Assembly: GCA_041391745.1 (NCBI GenBank)
Contig: JAWKNK010000015.1
Location: 1 to 64,000 of the forward strand
Direction: 5' to 3'
DNA from: JAIXWP01 sp041391745
Lineage (GTDB): Bacteria > Bacteroidota > Bacteroidia > Flavobacteriales_D > Sanyastnellaceae
DNA: 64,000 bases
Shown: piece by piece, positions 28,201 through 36,238 of the stretch
How positions within the stretch are numbered: the stretch's first letter is position 1
How the letters are laid out: every line of letters begins with the position of its first letter
Made by a program: the position numbers and the translations under genes
The notes under the pieces: model-generated
What the model saw: only the letters and a program-made list of their open reading frames with translations
The model's database searches: none
What the model was told of the DNA's origin: nothing

Positions 28201-29614
28201 TCGATTCTTGATGATGGTTCGAAATGTGAGTGGAACTTATACTCGGAATGAAGGTATCTTACTACCTGGTTATAACAAGAAAACATATGTCGTAGGATTT
28301 GACCCCGAGTTCAATGGTCCTGGCGTTGACTATTTGATTGGCGGACAAAACACTGATATTTGGGGTAATCCAAATGGCGGAAATTATGCTTTGCAAGCCG
28401 CAGATAATGGCTGGTTGGTTCAAGCTCCATTTTTGAATAATCAATATTCAGAGACTTACTCAGAAACTTGGAATTACAAGGTAAATCTTGAACCTGTAAA
28501 GTATTTCAAAATAGAAATTACAGGAACAAGAACTGAAGGCCACAACAAAAATTCATTCTTCCGATACGACACCAACATTGAAGACTATGACTTTCAGTCT
28601 CCAATGGAAACAGGAAATTTCAGCGCATCAATCAACACATGGGCAACTGCTTTTGTAAAAGATCAAAGTGACAATGGTTGGACATCTACAACCTTTGAAA
28701 CATTCCTTCAAAACAGATTAGAATCGTCTTCACGTTGGAATGATGCTACTTATTCAGAAGCAAGCCCAAATCCAAATGGCTATTACCAAGGTTGGGGAAG
28801 CACAAGTCAAAATGTTGTTATACCTGCATTCCTCGCGGCTTATATGGGTAAGCAAGTAAGCGAAGTTTCACTTGATCCGTTCCAGACACGTGCTCAACCA
28901 AACTGGCGTGTTACTTACGATGGATTGACAAAGATTCCGGCAATCAAGAAGTATTTCAAGCAGTTTAACTTGACACACCAATATCGTTCGACAATGACTA
29001 CAAGTTATATCCGTAACTTGAATTTCACGGACAATGGAGCAGGTTTACCTTCGGCAATTGATGCCAGTGAGCAAGAAAACTATATCCCACGAAATCAAAT
29101 TAATACTGTAACGATTACGGAGCAACTGGCACCGCTTATCGGATTTGATATGACTATCAAAACGACAGGTAACAATGACCCTCAAGTGAAAGTTGAATTG
29201 AAGCGTGATAGAACTGTTGCGTTAGGCATGAGTAACCTTCAAATTACAGAGACTAAGAGTAATTCATTGGTTCTTGGTGTGGGTTATAAATTAACGGAAG
29301 TGAAAAACTTGTTTGGTAGAAAGTCATCAAAGAAACTTCCGTTCAAAACACCATCGAAGACCAACATCAACCTCCGTGCAGATTTGACCATTCGTGATAA
29401 TACGACTTTGATTAGAAAAATTGAAGAACGTCAAAACCAACCAACAGCTGGTCAACGTCTATTCAGCATCAAGTCTAGTATCGACTATGTAGTAAATGAT
29501 AAATTGAATGTTCGATTCTTCTACGATCATCAGTTGAATAAGCCGAAGATTTCAACTTCGTTCCCAACTTCAAATATCAATGCAGGAATCGCGTTGAGAT
29601 TCACCCTGAATTAA
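22223..29614 (+). CDS. sprA: SprA (Sov), T9SS outer-membrane translocon
   Basis: Giant 36-strand barrel through which T9SS cargo crosses the outer membrane; 2463 aa, the usual size. The start is a GTG at 22223 five bases after ruvA; it is followed by a hydrophobic signal (ISFLFALTSIVWLSW). Family motifs include MTLDEYLDFNLANNISEFW near the N-terminus, GNIGTKLKLNVNYNTESTF, LIQGSSGLFGGKIETQWG, AYVDDFEGSQSVIDLRS and the C-terminal RFFYDHQLNKPKIS. Two charged low-complexity stretches, at about residues 1660-1700 and 1953-1983, interrupt the strand-rich C-terminal half. It ends in a convergent 4-nt overlap with the minus-strand propeller gene. Confidence 0.97.
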   Translation: MKNNWNSVAARISFLFALTSIVWLSWASSSVVSHGIEYAARPAVADTTVTPIWPNEDDINPSEEQDGIEVPLPDNIEYNVEYNPETGMYEVTQKIGDLDYRPSTTMTLDEYLDFNLANNISEFWIQQQQTDAEKAKEFAPFIKVGGQGFENIFGSNEIEIRPQGSAELTFGVNISKTENPRIPERQRRVTTFDFDQKIQLNVVGNIGTKLKLNVNYNTESTFEFENQMKLEYTGDEDQIIKKIELGNVSLPLKGSLIQGSSGLFGGKIETQWGRLRNTTVFSQQKSERKNITVQGGAQTQQFEISGDNYEANRHYFLSGYFRDGYDQALASLPVVNSGVNITRIEVWVVNQQANTQDVRNLIAFSDLGERSNYMSSDYDIGPLFNPNELANPDNDNNSLYSQMMANEDVLNFTNANAAITNSVLNIRQGVHYERIGNARKLSTSEYTYNSRLGFISLRQALNNAEVLAVAYEYTLNGQTYQVGTLSQDGIAAPQALILKLLKSSITTVRLTDGAPAPLWQNMMKNVYNLGAFGLSPENFRLDVFYNNPSTGIDQNFIARGPLDGKLLIQVLNLDRIDAQQMSGSDGFFDYIPNAATSGGLIDAQSGRVFFPVTQPFGQHLASKIIEGMGDTPEAQDLISQIVYQPLYDSTKTAATVQFPNLNRFKIKGQYQSSSGSEISLNALNIPQGSVSVTAGGIQLQEGIDYTVDYNLGRVRILNEGVMASGQPINISVESNSLFNMQFKTMIGSRFDYTFSDNFAVGATVLNLRERPITQKVNAGDEPVNNTIMGVDFNYQKEVPFLTQLVDKIPFIDTKEKSSISFNGEAAKLFPGHSKAISKVGNAYVDDFEGSQSVIDLRSLNQWFLASTPKLQDGGGGLFPEGGFEDSLIYGYNRAKLSWYVIDPLFFRTSSITPANVANDPDMQSDHRMREVLESEVFPNRQLPPGTPPNISTFDITFRPTFRGPYNYERPNGTTVSAGLTQDGFLVNPASRWGGIQRALTTTDFETSNIEFIQFWLMDPFNADSPNSTGGDLYFNLGNVSEDVLNDSQWSYENGYPNDNNALPILQSTWGNYPDPSTFNVVSAFDNSTPSYAQQDIGIDGLNSQAEQTFFASWLSEVQANLSADGYARIVQDPSADDFEYFRNANADALGLNTLERYRDYNGYEGNADTTTPDGYPRTATTIPNTEDINQDLTLNTIESYFQYRVSLRPGDLGEANIGRNYITDSFVTTKTTANGDEREIRWYQFKIPVRDWESRFGSIPDFRSIRYMRMFLKGWNEEVTLRFARLELVRGEWRKYYQSLAGPQEVEPNDDDATIFNIAAVNIEENGNREPVPYVVPPGIIREQDVASANLRSMNEQALSMEVCNLRDGDARAAYRNVKFDMRQYKRLRMFAHAEALTGPDDLKDGDITVFVRLGSDFDQNYYEYELPMTVTSWYTNDDDEVWPEANNFDIQLEDLQKIKIERGATSSLLVEYSKMIGSARVSVKGNPNLANVTVLMIGVRNHNKLSNPFQNTDDGKSKCAIVWVNEIRLSEFNEKGGWAAVARLNAQLADFATLAVAGNISTPGWGSLEQTVQERQQETKMGFDANSTIQMGKFFPENWGVSLPMYLGYSETVQTPKYSPLQPDVVMADLPNVDKRLKTKSQTYTKRRSINFNEVRITPKKEDNMPKPDEGKDEGKNPLKPGGNSPAGGGNKPEKDHFYDIKNFSVSYSYNEVYYRDINTDWRLNKQYRGAFDYSFNNKPKEIKPFSKVPIVKTSPYLKWIKEFNFYPGFKSLGFHTEMNRTYETSRIRNNTLELSGVYSDMLINTQVQKTWNWNRTYNVKYDLTKSIKLDYSASNVALVGEPRGVIDKNNVDWYNAYRDTVWNNISSLGQTTNFNHNVGASYKLPFDKFPLVDFISADARYAGTFRWDRAPFTQDSLGNTIQNSRQVQLNAQANFETLYNKSKKLKEINQGKKPKSRAKGKEDNTKKDGFGNEKDKKDEQEEKMNPLDATLRFLMMVRNVSGTYTRNEGILLPGYNKKTYVVGFDPEFNGPGVDYLIGGQNTDIWGNPNGGNYALQAADNGWLVQAPFLNNQYSETYSETWNYKVNLEPVKYFKIEITGTRTEGHNKNSFFRYDTNIEDYDFQSPMETGNFSASINTWATAFVKDQSDNGWTSTTFETFLQNRLESSSRWNDATYSEASPNPNGYYQGWGSTSQNVVIPAFLAAYMGKQVSEVSLDPFQTRAQPNWRVTYDGLTKIPAIKKYFKQFNLTHQYRSTMTTSYIRNLNFTDNGAGLPSAIDASEQENYIPRNQINTVTITEQLAPLIGFDMTIKTTGNNDPQVKVELKRDRTVALGMSNLQITETKSNSLVLGVGYKLTEVKNLFGRKSSKKLPFKTPSKTNINLRADLTIRDNTTLIRKIEERQNQPTAGQRLFSIKSSIDYVVNDKLNVRFFYDHQLNKPKISTSFPTSNINAGIALRFTLN

Positions 29615-29631
29615 TCCAGGGGTCTCAACGC
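29591..29631. terminator. Long hairpin across two convergent stop codons
   Basis: GCGTTGAGA at 29591-29599 pairs perfectly with TCTCAACGC at 29623-29631. An inner CCCTG/CAGGG stem lies around an AATTAATC loop. It spans the stop codons of sprA and the minus-strand gene. No T tract follows on either strand, so it may block 3' exonucleases or act as a weak two-way terminator. Confidence 0.5.
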
Positions 29632-32600
29632 CTTTCCTAAAATTGGTTGAACATTTGACGCTCTAGTTAGCCAATCATTCCAACTATCATTAACTAAATT
29701 CTGATATTTGGTTATCAAAACAGTTTGTTGTTTGAATGCAATGTCAAACGCCAAATCAAACGCTACTTGATGTTCGCTGTATTCATCGCCGATGAAGCCA
29801 GAAACCGCCCACCATTTACTCATTACAGTATGTGAGTTGTCATGAATTCCTTTTTGATTTTCATCACCATAGATTTCATCTTCGAGTGATGATAGAACCT
29901 TCATTAACGAATCTGCTTCTGCGAATAACTCCTTTTTAGATGAATCCTCCACATATTTCCATGCGCTCTCGGCAATAGAAACACTTTCCCTCATTGTCTT
30001 AATGTTTTCTTGAAGAGCCACAAGTTTGTTCATCTCTTTTGTAAATACTTCCCAATTCTTTTGCGCCGCTTCATAAAATTCCTCGTTGAATTTCAATCTT
30101 GGGTCTGACTTAATTTCTACAAAAGTTGAGTCTTTGCTTTCTTTGAATTCATAATAAACAACGTACTTACCAGACTTAACACCGTAACCAGTTCCCGGAG
30201 GAGAGTCATCGCGATCTCTGCGCTTGCGCGCAGGCCATGGCTCACCATTTGTTTCTCCGTACCAGTGCAATAAATTCAAGCCACTGTCTGGTTCTGAAAT
30301 AAACCAACGAAGTGTATCATGGTGCTCACCTAGAATTGAGACTTTTACTTTGGGCTTTTCCTTTGATTTTTCTTTTGGATAATTAAAATAATAAGCTAGA
30401 CCTGCGCCTGTTGGTTTATTGTTTCCTGCAAATTCTGCATCCGCAGGAAACCTCTTTCCATCAGCTCTTTTGAACACAGCATTGCAGTTTGACTGGGCGT
30501 TTATGGCTGTAAGTTGATTATCGAAAACATGCGGATTTTTAGCTAACATTCTCAAAGGCGAGATATCGTCAATAATGTAAGCCGCCCTTCCAAATGTTCC
30601 AATGATTAAATCTCCTTCGCGAGGGTGAATTTTTAAATCCTGAGTTGCAACCGAGGGGTAATTCTTAGACCACTTTGTCCAAGAAAGCCCGTGATCAATT
30701 GAAACATAAAGACCATGTTCCGTTCCGAGAAATAGCAAATTTCTTTCTTCAGTATCTTGAGCAATACTCAAGCAATGACCAGCGACTTTATTCTTCTCGG
30801 TTAGATTTTTCCATGTTTTACCATTATCCGTAGAATGATATAAATAGGCATTCCAATCATTCATTCGATAATTATTTACTACAACAAATATTTCATCTTT
30901 CGCGCCATGTAATATGAAAGGGATCCAAGCATTTTTGGGGAATCCTTTTATTTGTGATGACACATTTTTCCACGTGCTACCATGATCAGTAGAATGTTGC
31001 AAATTGCCATCATCAGTGCCCACCCAAATATCATTTTGAGAGGCAGAAATTGAAATAATCGTACAATAATTTTCAGCACTGGTAGCATCAATCGTTAAAC
31101 CTCCGCTTTTATGCGCTATCAATTTTGTTGTGTCATTAGAGGTTAAGTCAGGAGAGATCTTGCTCCATGATTTACCATGGTCAGTTGAATAATGAAGGAA
31201 CTGTGAACCGAAATAAAGTCCTGTTTCATTTTCAAAAATTGCGCTATTCCAATTGAATCGAAGCTTCGTTGAATCGTCGGCAATCGGTTGACATGAATAC
31301 ATATTTCCGGTTTCCGTATCAATGTGATTCACCTCGCCTCCTTGCGACATGGCGTACACATATCTTGAATTATCTCGACGGGGAACTACGTCGAATCCAT
31401 CACCGAAAAGTACTTCAGACCAATCACTTTCTGTGATTCCGCTACTGTGCCATACATATCCCGGACCTTTCCAAGAACCATTGTCTTGCATACCGCCGTA
31501 GACATTGTACGGGGTTTCCATATCATAGTTGATATGATAGAATTGCCCAAGTGGTAAATTCTCTACAAATCTCCAATTGCGACCGCCATCGTAGGAAACA
31601 TTCATTCCACCATCATTCCCTTCCATCATAAAAGATGGATTGCTTTGACTCCACCAGAATGCGTGATGATCAGGATGCACTCCCCAATAAGGTAGAATGG
31701 TGTTCCATGTTTTTCCACCGTCAATACTTTCACTCACTGTGCTATGCAGGTAAATCAAATGATTTTCATTTGATGGATCTACATAAAATTCATTGTAATA
31801 AAAAGGTCGATCATCCACGTGATCGGTGGTAACTAATTTCCATTTAACTCCACCATCCACAGATCTATACAATCCAGTTTTTTCCGACTCAATCATTGCA
31901 TAAACTACCTTTGAGTTACTTGGTGCGATAGCTATTCCTATTCTGCCAAGTGGTCCCTTCGGTAGGCCATCATCTTCTGATAATAATCTCCAAGTCTTAC
32001 CTCCATCCAATGTTCTATACAGACCAGAGCCAGCCCCTCCACTATTAAAGTACCACGGCTGGCGTTGGTATTGCCACATTGCAGCGAATAACTTATTGGA
32101 GTTACTTGGATCCATAACTAGATCAGCACATCCCACAGAATCATTCACAAACAATACTTTTTCCCAATTTTCTCCTCCATCAGAAGTTTTGAAAACCCCT
32201 CTATCTGCGTTTGGTCCCCAAGGAGACCCGCCTGCCCCTGCATAAACCACGTCTTCATTATTTCTGTCAATGCAAATTCGGTGAATCACTTTCGTTGATT
32301 CTAACCCCATTTTCACCCATGTATTTCCAGCATCTAAGCTCTTATAAATACCTTTTCCGCTAGTCTGACTATTCCTAGGGTTCCCCTCTCCTGTTCCAAC
32401 CCATACAACATCGTGATTTGAAGGGGCAATTTTCACCGCGCCAATTCCAATCACTTCTTGTTCATCAAAAAGTGGTTGCCATGTAAGCGTTCCACTTTCG
32501 CTTTTCCAAACACCACCGCTAGCAGTTCCCACATAAACGGGACCTTGCGGTTCATCAATAGCGTCGATGCTTGTTACACGCCCACTTGTTACTGCAGGCC

Positions 32601-32718
32601 CAATTGAGCGCACGCTCATGTTGTTAAGTAAATGTGTTGGAATCTGCTGACCATTGCTACTTGTGGCGCTGAAAAGTGCAATGAAGCACAACAATCCGAA
32701 AGAGAATTTTAATTTCAT
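29611..32718 (-). CDS. Sortilin/Vps10-like BNR beta-propeller exported protein
   Basis: About 1035-aa exported protein. The signal ends LFSATSSNGQQ. It has many BNR/Asp-box repeats of the S-x-D-x-G-x-T-W type (SLDAGNTW, TSDGGENW, TLDGGKTW, SVDGGVKW, SIDGGKTW, STDHGKSW, STDHGSTW, STDNGKTW, SIDHGLSW), which build a Vps10-type propeller to about residue 680. A C-terminal part (KVKVSILGEHHDTLRWF onward) ends in a helical, charged stretch. Such proteins are often annotated as glycosyl hydrolases, but no sialidase catalytic set is evident. No T9SS sorting domain is visible, so it is probably periplasmic. MM at the start: ATG 32718 or 32721. Confidence 0.85.
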   Translation of the reverse strand: MKLKFSFGLLCFIALFSATSSNGQQIPTHLLNNMSVRSIGPAVTSGRVTSIDAIDEPQGPVYVGTASGGVWKSESGTLTWQPLFDEQEVIGIGAVKIAPSNHDVVWVGTGEGNPRNSQTSGKGIYKSLDAGNTWVKMGLESTKVIHRICIDRNNEDVVYAGAGGSPWGPNADRGVFKTSDGGENWEKVLFVNDSVGCADLVMDPSNSNKLFAAMWQYQRQPWYFNSGGAGSGLYRTLDGGKTWRLLSEDDGLPKGPLGRIGIAIAPSNSKVVYAMIESEKTGLYRSVDGGVKWKLVTTDHVDDRPFYYNEFYVDPSNENHLIYLHSTVSESIDGGKTWNTILPYWGVHPDHHAFWWSQSNPSFMMEGNDGGMNVSYDGGRNWRFVENLPLGQFYHINYDMETPYNVYGGMQDNGSWKGPGYVWHSSGITESDWSEVLFGDGFDVVPRRDNSRYVYAMSQGGEVNHIDTETGNMYSCQPIADDSTKLRFNWNSAIFENETGLYFGSQFLHYSTDHGKSWSKISPDLTSNDTTKLIAHKSGGLTIDATSAENYCTIISISASQNDIWVGTDDGNLQHSTDHGSTWKNVSSQIKGFPKNAWIPFILHGAKDEIFVVVNNYRMNDWNAYLYHSTDNGKTWKNLTEKNKVAGHCLSIAQDTEERNLLFLGTEHGLYVSIDHGLSWTKWSKNYPSVATQDLKIHPREGDLIIGTFGRAAYIIDDISPLRMLAKNPHVFDNQLTAINAQSNCNAVFKRADGKRFPADAEFAGNNKPTGAGLAYYFNYPKEKSKEKPKVKVSILGEHHDTLRWFISEPDSGLNLLHWYGETNGEPWPARKRRDRDDSPPGTGYGVKSGKYVVYYEFKESKDSTFVEIKSDPRLKFNEEFYEAAQKNWEVFTKEMNKLVALQENIKTMRESVSIAESAWKYVEDSSKKELFAEADSLMKVLSSLEDEIYGDENQKGIHDNSHTVMSKWWAVSGFIGDEYSEHQVAFDLAFDIAFKQQTVLITKYQNLVNDSWNDWLTRASNVQPILGKALRPLD

Positions 32719-32750
32719 CATATTTCAAAAGTAAATAAATGTAGATTCAA

Positions 32751-32758
32751 TAGATTTG
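32751..32758 (+). promoter_or_regulatory. Putative -7 promoter box for the acetyltransferase gene (TAGATTTG)
   Basis: Exact TAnnTTTG match ending 27 nt before the TTG at 32786. It overlaps another in-frame TTG (32756), which therefore cannot be the start if this promoter is used. Confidence 0.45.
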
Positions 32759-32785
32759 CAATTACACCATCGGTCAACAACGCCT

Positions 32786-33331
32786 TTGAAAACACGATTA
32801 GACACATTCAATAATTCTTGGTACAAGCCAGGCAATCCGTTAAAGAGAATACTGTGGTATTGCACGAGCTATGTCTTTTTGGAGTCTGCCTTCCCGATCA
32901 ATTCTATAAAAAAATTGGTGCTACGAATGTTTGGAGCTACGATTGGAAAGGGTGTCGTAATCAAACCAAACGTTCAAATCAAATATCCATGGAAATTGAA
33001 AGTGGGAGATTATAGTTGGATTGGAGAGCATGTTTGGATAGATAATTTAGCGGAAGTTACCATAGGCAGTCATTGTTGTATTTCGCAAGGAGCTCTTCTG
33101 TTAACTGGCAATCATGACTATAGAAAATCTACTTTTGATTTGGTCATTGGGGAGATTAAACTAGAAGATGGTTCATGGGTTGGCGCTAAGAGTACTGTTT
33201 GTCCTGGAGTTACTTTGCATGACCATGCTGTGCTTGCAGTAGGAAGTGTGGCTACAAAAAATTTGGATTCATCCTCAATTTATCAAGGAAATCCTGCTGT
33301 AAAAATTCGTGATCGCGTAATCAAAGAATGA
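32786..33331 (+). CDS. WcaF-like polysaccharide O-acetyltransferase
   Basis: Left-handed beta-helix (hexapeptide) acetyltransferase of the colanic-acid WcaF type; it would O-acetylate a sugar in exopolysaccharide or O-antigen synthesis. No ATG exists at the 5' end. The TTG at 32786 gives KTRLDTFNNSWYKPG, the usual family N-terminus, and the upstream TTG at 32756 falls inside a promoter box, so 32786 is chosen (181 aa). Hexapeptide turns are visible in IGKGVVIKPNVQIKYPW, IGSHCCISQGALLLTGNHDY and WVGAKSTVCPGVTLHDHAVLAVGSV. It overlaps the next gene by 4 nt (ATGA), so the two act in the same pathway. Confidence 0.88.
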   Translation: MKTRLDTFNNSWYKPGNPLKRILWYCTSYVFLESAFPINSIKKLVLRMFGATIGKGVVIKPNVQIKYPWKLKVGDYSWIGEHVWIDNLAEVTIGSHCCISQGALLLTGNHDYRKSTFDLVIGEIKLEDGSWVGAKSTVCPGVTLHDHAVLAVGSVATKNLDSSSIYQGNPAVKIRDRVIKE

Positions 33332-34077
33332 AAGTTAGTATAATCACCATATGCTACAATAGTGCTTCTACTATTGAAGCTACGATTCAGTCCGTAATTG
33401 CTCAGGAGTATCATGATATCGAATATATTATTATTGATGGTGCATCAAAAGACGATACTATTTCGATTGTAAATAAATATCGCGAGCAAATTGCCCGAAT
33501 AATTTCTGAGCCCGATCAGGGTATTTACGACGCGATGAATAAAGGCGTGAAAGCTGCAAGTGGTGATGTAATTGGAATTCTAAATTCTGATGACATTTAT
33601 GCTGATACACATGTGATCGACGATATTGTGAAAACGTTTCGATCCAATAAGTGTGATGCAGTATATGCAGACTTGGTTTATGTAGATAGAGAAGATACCT
33701 CAAAAGTGATACGCTATTGGAAGTCTGGAAAATATGAAGAGGGTAAGTTCTTGAACGGATGGATGCCTCCTCATCCTACCTTTTTTGTTAAAAGAGAAGT
33801 TTATGAAAGTCATGGAATTTATAATACCAGTTTTCGTTCGGCAGCAGATTATGAGTTCATGCTTCGCGTGATACATAAATTTAAAATTTCTTTAGCCTAT
33901 TTACCGCGAGTGATTACAAAAATGAGAGTCGGAGGTGAAAGTAATGTTACATTAAAGAATCGTATTCGCGCTAACAAAGAGGATCGAAGAGCGTGGGAAA
34001 TCAATCAACTCCAACCCCGATTTTACACGTTATTTTTTAAACCACTGTCTAAGTTGATTCAATTCGTAAGAAAATAA
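33328..34077 (+). CDS. Family 2 glycosyltransferase (WcaE-like)
   Basis: Cytoplasmic or membrane-associated GT-A enzyme, 249 aa, transferring a sugar from a nucleotide donor. Motifs: VSIITICYNSASTIEATIQSV, IIIDGASKDDT, EPDQGIYDAMNKGVKAASGDVIGILNSDDIY (the metal-binding DD) and PPHPTFFVKREVYE, which resembles WcaE-type transferases. It is coupled to the acetyltransferase by an ATGA overlap and closes the two-gene unit before a shared terminator. The polysaccharide product cannot be told from two genes. Confidence 0.92.
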   Translation: MKVSIITICYNSASTIEATIQSVIAQEYHDIEYIIIDGASKDDTISIVNKYREQIARIISEPDQGIYDAMNKGVKAASGDVIGILNSDDIYADTHVIDDIVKTFRSNKCDAVYADLVYVDREDTSKVIRYWKSGKYEEGKFLNGWMPPHPTFFVKREVYESHGIYNTSFRSAADYEFMLRVIHKFKISLAYLPRVITKMRVGGESNVTLKNRIRANKEDRRAWEINQLQPRFYTLFFKPLSKLIQFVRK

Positions 34078-34078
34078 A

Positions 34079-34104
34079 AAGGCCGTCTATAGACGGCCTT
34101 TTCT
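34079..34104. terminator. Two-way Rho-independent terminator
   Basis: Perfect 22-nt palindrome (AAGGCCGTCTA / TAGACGGCCTT, 34079-34100) with TTCTTT on the plus side and TTTTATTTTC on the minus side. It serves both the glycosyltransferase gene and the convergent DUF6089 gene. Confidence 0.88.
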
Positions 34105-34128
34105 TTATATTCAATAATACAAAGCGTA

Positions 34129-35097
34129 TTAGAACTTCGCTTTTGATCTACGAACACCGGCTCTATTTTTCAAGTAGCTGTATTTTGATTTGTAGAAATT
34201 GCTTCGACCACGAATTACTTTACCTACAGTAAACTGCGCTGTAAGGTAGCTATCATTATTTGTCGCATCACCTCTTTTTGACCTTTGATTTTCGTCGTAA
34301 TAACGGAAGTCATTTACCGAAACTTTCTGTCCATCTGCGCCTGATGAAGCATTGATCTCATCTACTAAACCTTGATACGTTTGACTATAAAATTCAAACG
34401 CTTTTTCATCTTCAGAGTTTGGAAGATTGTAGAGTGTAGAAATATCATCCAAGTAGTCAGTAAATGTAGTTCTCCAAGAGAACTCCCAACCAACTCTCCA
34501 TTCTTTATTGAAAGTAAAATACATTCCTAGTCCAGCTGGAATTGCCACTCCAAAAGCCGAATACGCTTTTTCCTGACCTTCCGTTTTCCATGGTCTCAAA
34601 TCGAACCAGTAACCTCCATATTGAAGTTCACCTTCTTTATAAATCTGACCTTGAGGGTTGTGGTAATATCCAGAAACCCCTCCAAACAAGTAAAGTTTGA
34701 AATCTGGGTTGTAATATCCTTTGTTTCCAACGTCATTGTCGTACCAAACAGTAAGCTCTGCTCTAACTCCTAGCTCAATAATATTGTTGCGGAAGTTCAT
34801 GTTTCGGCCTCTACGAGCAGGGTTTGTTGTAAGTGCGTCTTTGTCCGTGATTCTGATAAAGTCAGAGTTTGCAGCAACAGCCAAACGCTTTGAGAACTTG
34901 TAGCGTCCGTAAATACCAGCCGCATATCGCGTTGACAATAAGTGCATATCCCACACGAAATCTCTACGTGTAAGCTCCTTTCCTCCAATGTCTCCGAGGT
35001 AGTTTGCAGCACCAATTTTAACCCCATAATCCCAGTTATACTGAGCCTGTGAGCTTAGAGATGCAATCAAAACTAGTACTAGTAATAATCTTTTCAT
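34129..35097 (-). CDS. DUF6089 outer-membrane barrel protein
   Basis: 322-aa predicted outer-membrane protein. Signal MKRLLLVLVLIASLSSQAQ. The mature part begins YNWDYGVKIGAANYLGDIGGKE, the recognisable DUF6089 start. It then alternates strands and turns (AAGIYGRYKFSKRLAVAANSDF, FKLYLFGGVSGYYHNPQG, GLGMYFTFNKEWRVGWEFSWRTTFTDYLDD). The C-terminus is basic (FYKSKYSYLKNRAGVRRSKAKF), unlike a typical barrel end. The function is unknown. It is a single gene, convergent with the glycosyltransferase. Confidence 0.85.
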   Translation of the reverse strand: MKRLLLVLVLIASLSSQAQYNWDYGVKIGAANYLGDIGGKELTRRDFVWDMHLLSTRYAAGIYGRYKFSKRLAVAANSDFIRITDKDALTTNPARRGRNMNFRNNIIELGVRAELTVWYDNDVGNKGYYNPDFKLYLFGGVSGYYHNPQGQIYKEGELQYGGYWFDLRPWKTEGQEKAYSAFGVAIPAGLGMYFTFNKEWRVGWEFSWRTTFTDYLDDISTLYNLPNSEDEKAFEFYSQTYQGLVDEINASSGADGQKVSVNDFRYYDENQRSKRGDATNNDSYLTAQFTVGKVIRGRSNFYKSKYSYLKNRAGVRRSKAKF

Positions 35098-35225
35098 TCG
35101 CGAAGTGTTCTCTTTAAGGCCTTAAAAACAAGGTGCTAAGATAGAATTTTAGGTTGTTATGACCAAATGAAATTTTACGAACCTCAGTCTATTTTGTTTT
35201 TATTTCTTTTGCAAAAAAGAATTTT

Positions 35226-36181
35226 ATGAAAAACAACAGGGTTTGTGAGCTATTTGGCATTGAATATCCAATCGTTCAAGCGGGCATGATTTGGTGCTCG
35301 GGTTGGGAATTGGCATCGGCCGTGAGCAATTCTGGAGGCCTTGGTATTTTGGGCGCTGGATCTATGTATCCTGACGTATTGAAAGATCAAATTCAAAAGT
35401 GCAAAGCGGCGACAAACAAGCCTTTTGGGGTGAATTTACCTTTGTTGTATCCTGATATTGATAAGCACATTCAAACTATTCTTGAAGAGAAAGTGCCAGT
35501 AGTCATTACAAGTGCGGGCAATCCCAAAACGTGGACACAAAATTAAAAGAAGCTGGAATTACAGTAGTTCATGTTGTATCCAGCAGCAAATTCGCCAAGA
35601 AAGCTGAGGACGCTGGAGTTGATGCCATTGTGGCGGAAGGTTTTGAAGCTGGGGGACATAACGGAAGAGAGGAAACGACGACACTATGTTTGATACCATC
35701 AGTGGTTGAAGCTGTGAAAATTCCAGTAATTGCTGCGGGAGGCATTGGAAGTGGAAAAACCATGCTTGCTACCATGATTTTAGGAGCTGACGGTGTTCAA
35801 ATAGGCTCAAGATTCGTAGCAACTCCCGAGTCGAGCGCCCATCAAGCCTTTAAAGAAAAAGTAGTCTCAGCCACTGAGGGAGACACTTTGCTTACTTTGA
35901 AGGAGTTGACACCTGTGAGATTGTTAAAAAATGACTTTTTCGATCAAGTGATGTTGGCTTATTCAAAGAATGCGAGCAGCGAAGAGCTCAATGATCTTTT
36001 AGGTCGAGGAAGAGCTAAAAAAGGGATGTTTGAAGGGAATATGAACGACGGGGAACTGGAGATAGGTCAAGTTTCTGCCACTATTCATGAGATAAAACCT
36101 GCAGCAGAAGTGATGAATGAGATCATTTCTGAATACAGAACATTACTTGAATCACAATCACTTCAAAGACTTTCGATTTAG
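35226..36181 (+). CDS. Nitronate monooxygenase family flavoprotein (1-nt frameshift)
   Basis: FMN-dependent TIM-barrel enzyme of the 2-nitropropane dioxygenase family. The N-terminal part reads in one frame to a TAA at 35544-35546, and the rest continues in the -1 frame. The A run at 35539-35542 has four A; five would join TWTQ to KLKEAGITVVH and give about 318 aa, the normal length. Motifs: GIEYPIVQAGMIW, SNSGGLGILGAG, ITSAGNPK, GFEAGGHNGREET and AAGGIGSGKTMLA (FMN phosphate binding). Both halves look fully conserved, so a missed base in the homopolymer is likelier than decay. It could also be an enoyl-ACP reductase FabK-like enzyme. Confidence 0.88.
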
Positions 36182-36238
36182 TTGCGCCATGCAACCTTTT
36201 GGTCATAAAGAACGTGAAATATAAAAGCGGGTTTTCCG

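Noticed and set aside
29611..32718. T9SS cargo or sialidase
   Set aside because: No type A or type B sorting domain at the C-terminus, and the Asp-box repeats alone do not make a sialidase; the catalytic Arg triad and Tyr were not identifiable.
35530..35560. Programmed -1 frameshift in the nitronate monooxygenase gene
   Set aside because: The sequence CAA AAT TAA is not a canonical slippery heptamer (the P-site codon would not re-pair after slipping), no stimulatory hairpin is obvious, and this enzyme family does not use frameshifting.
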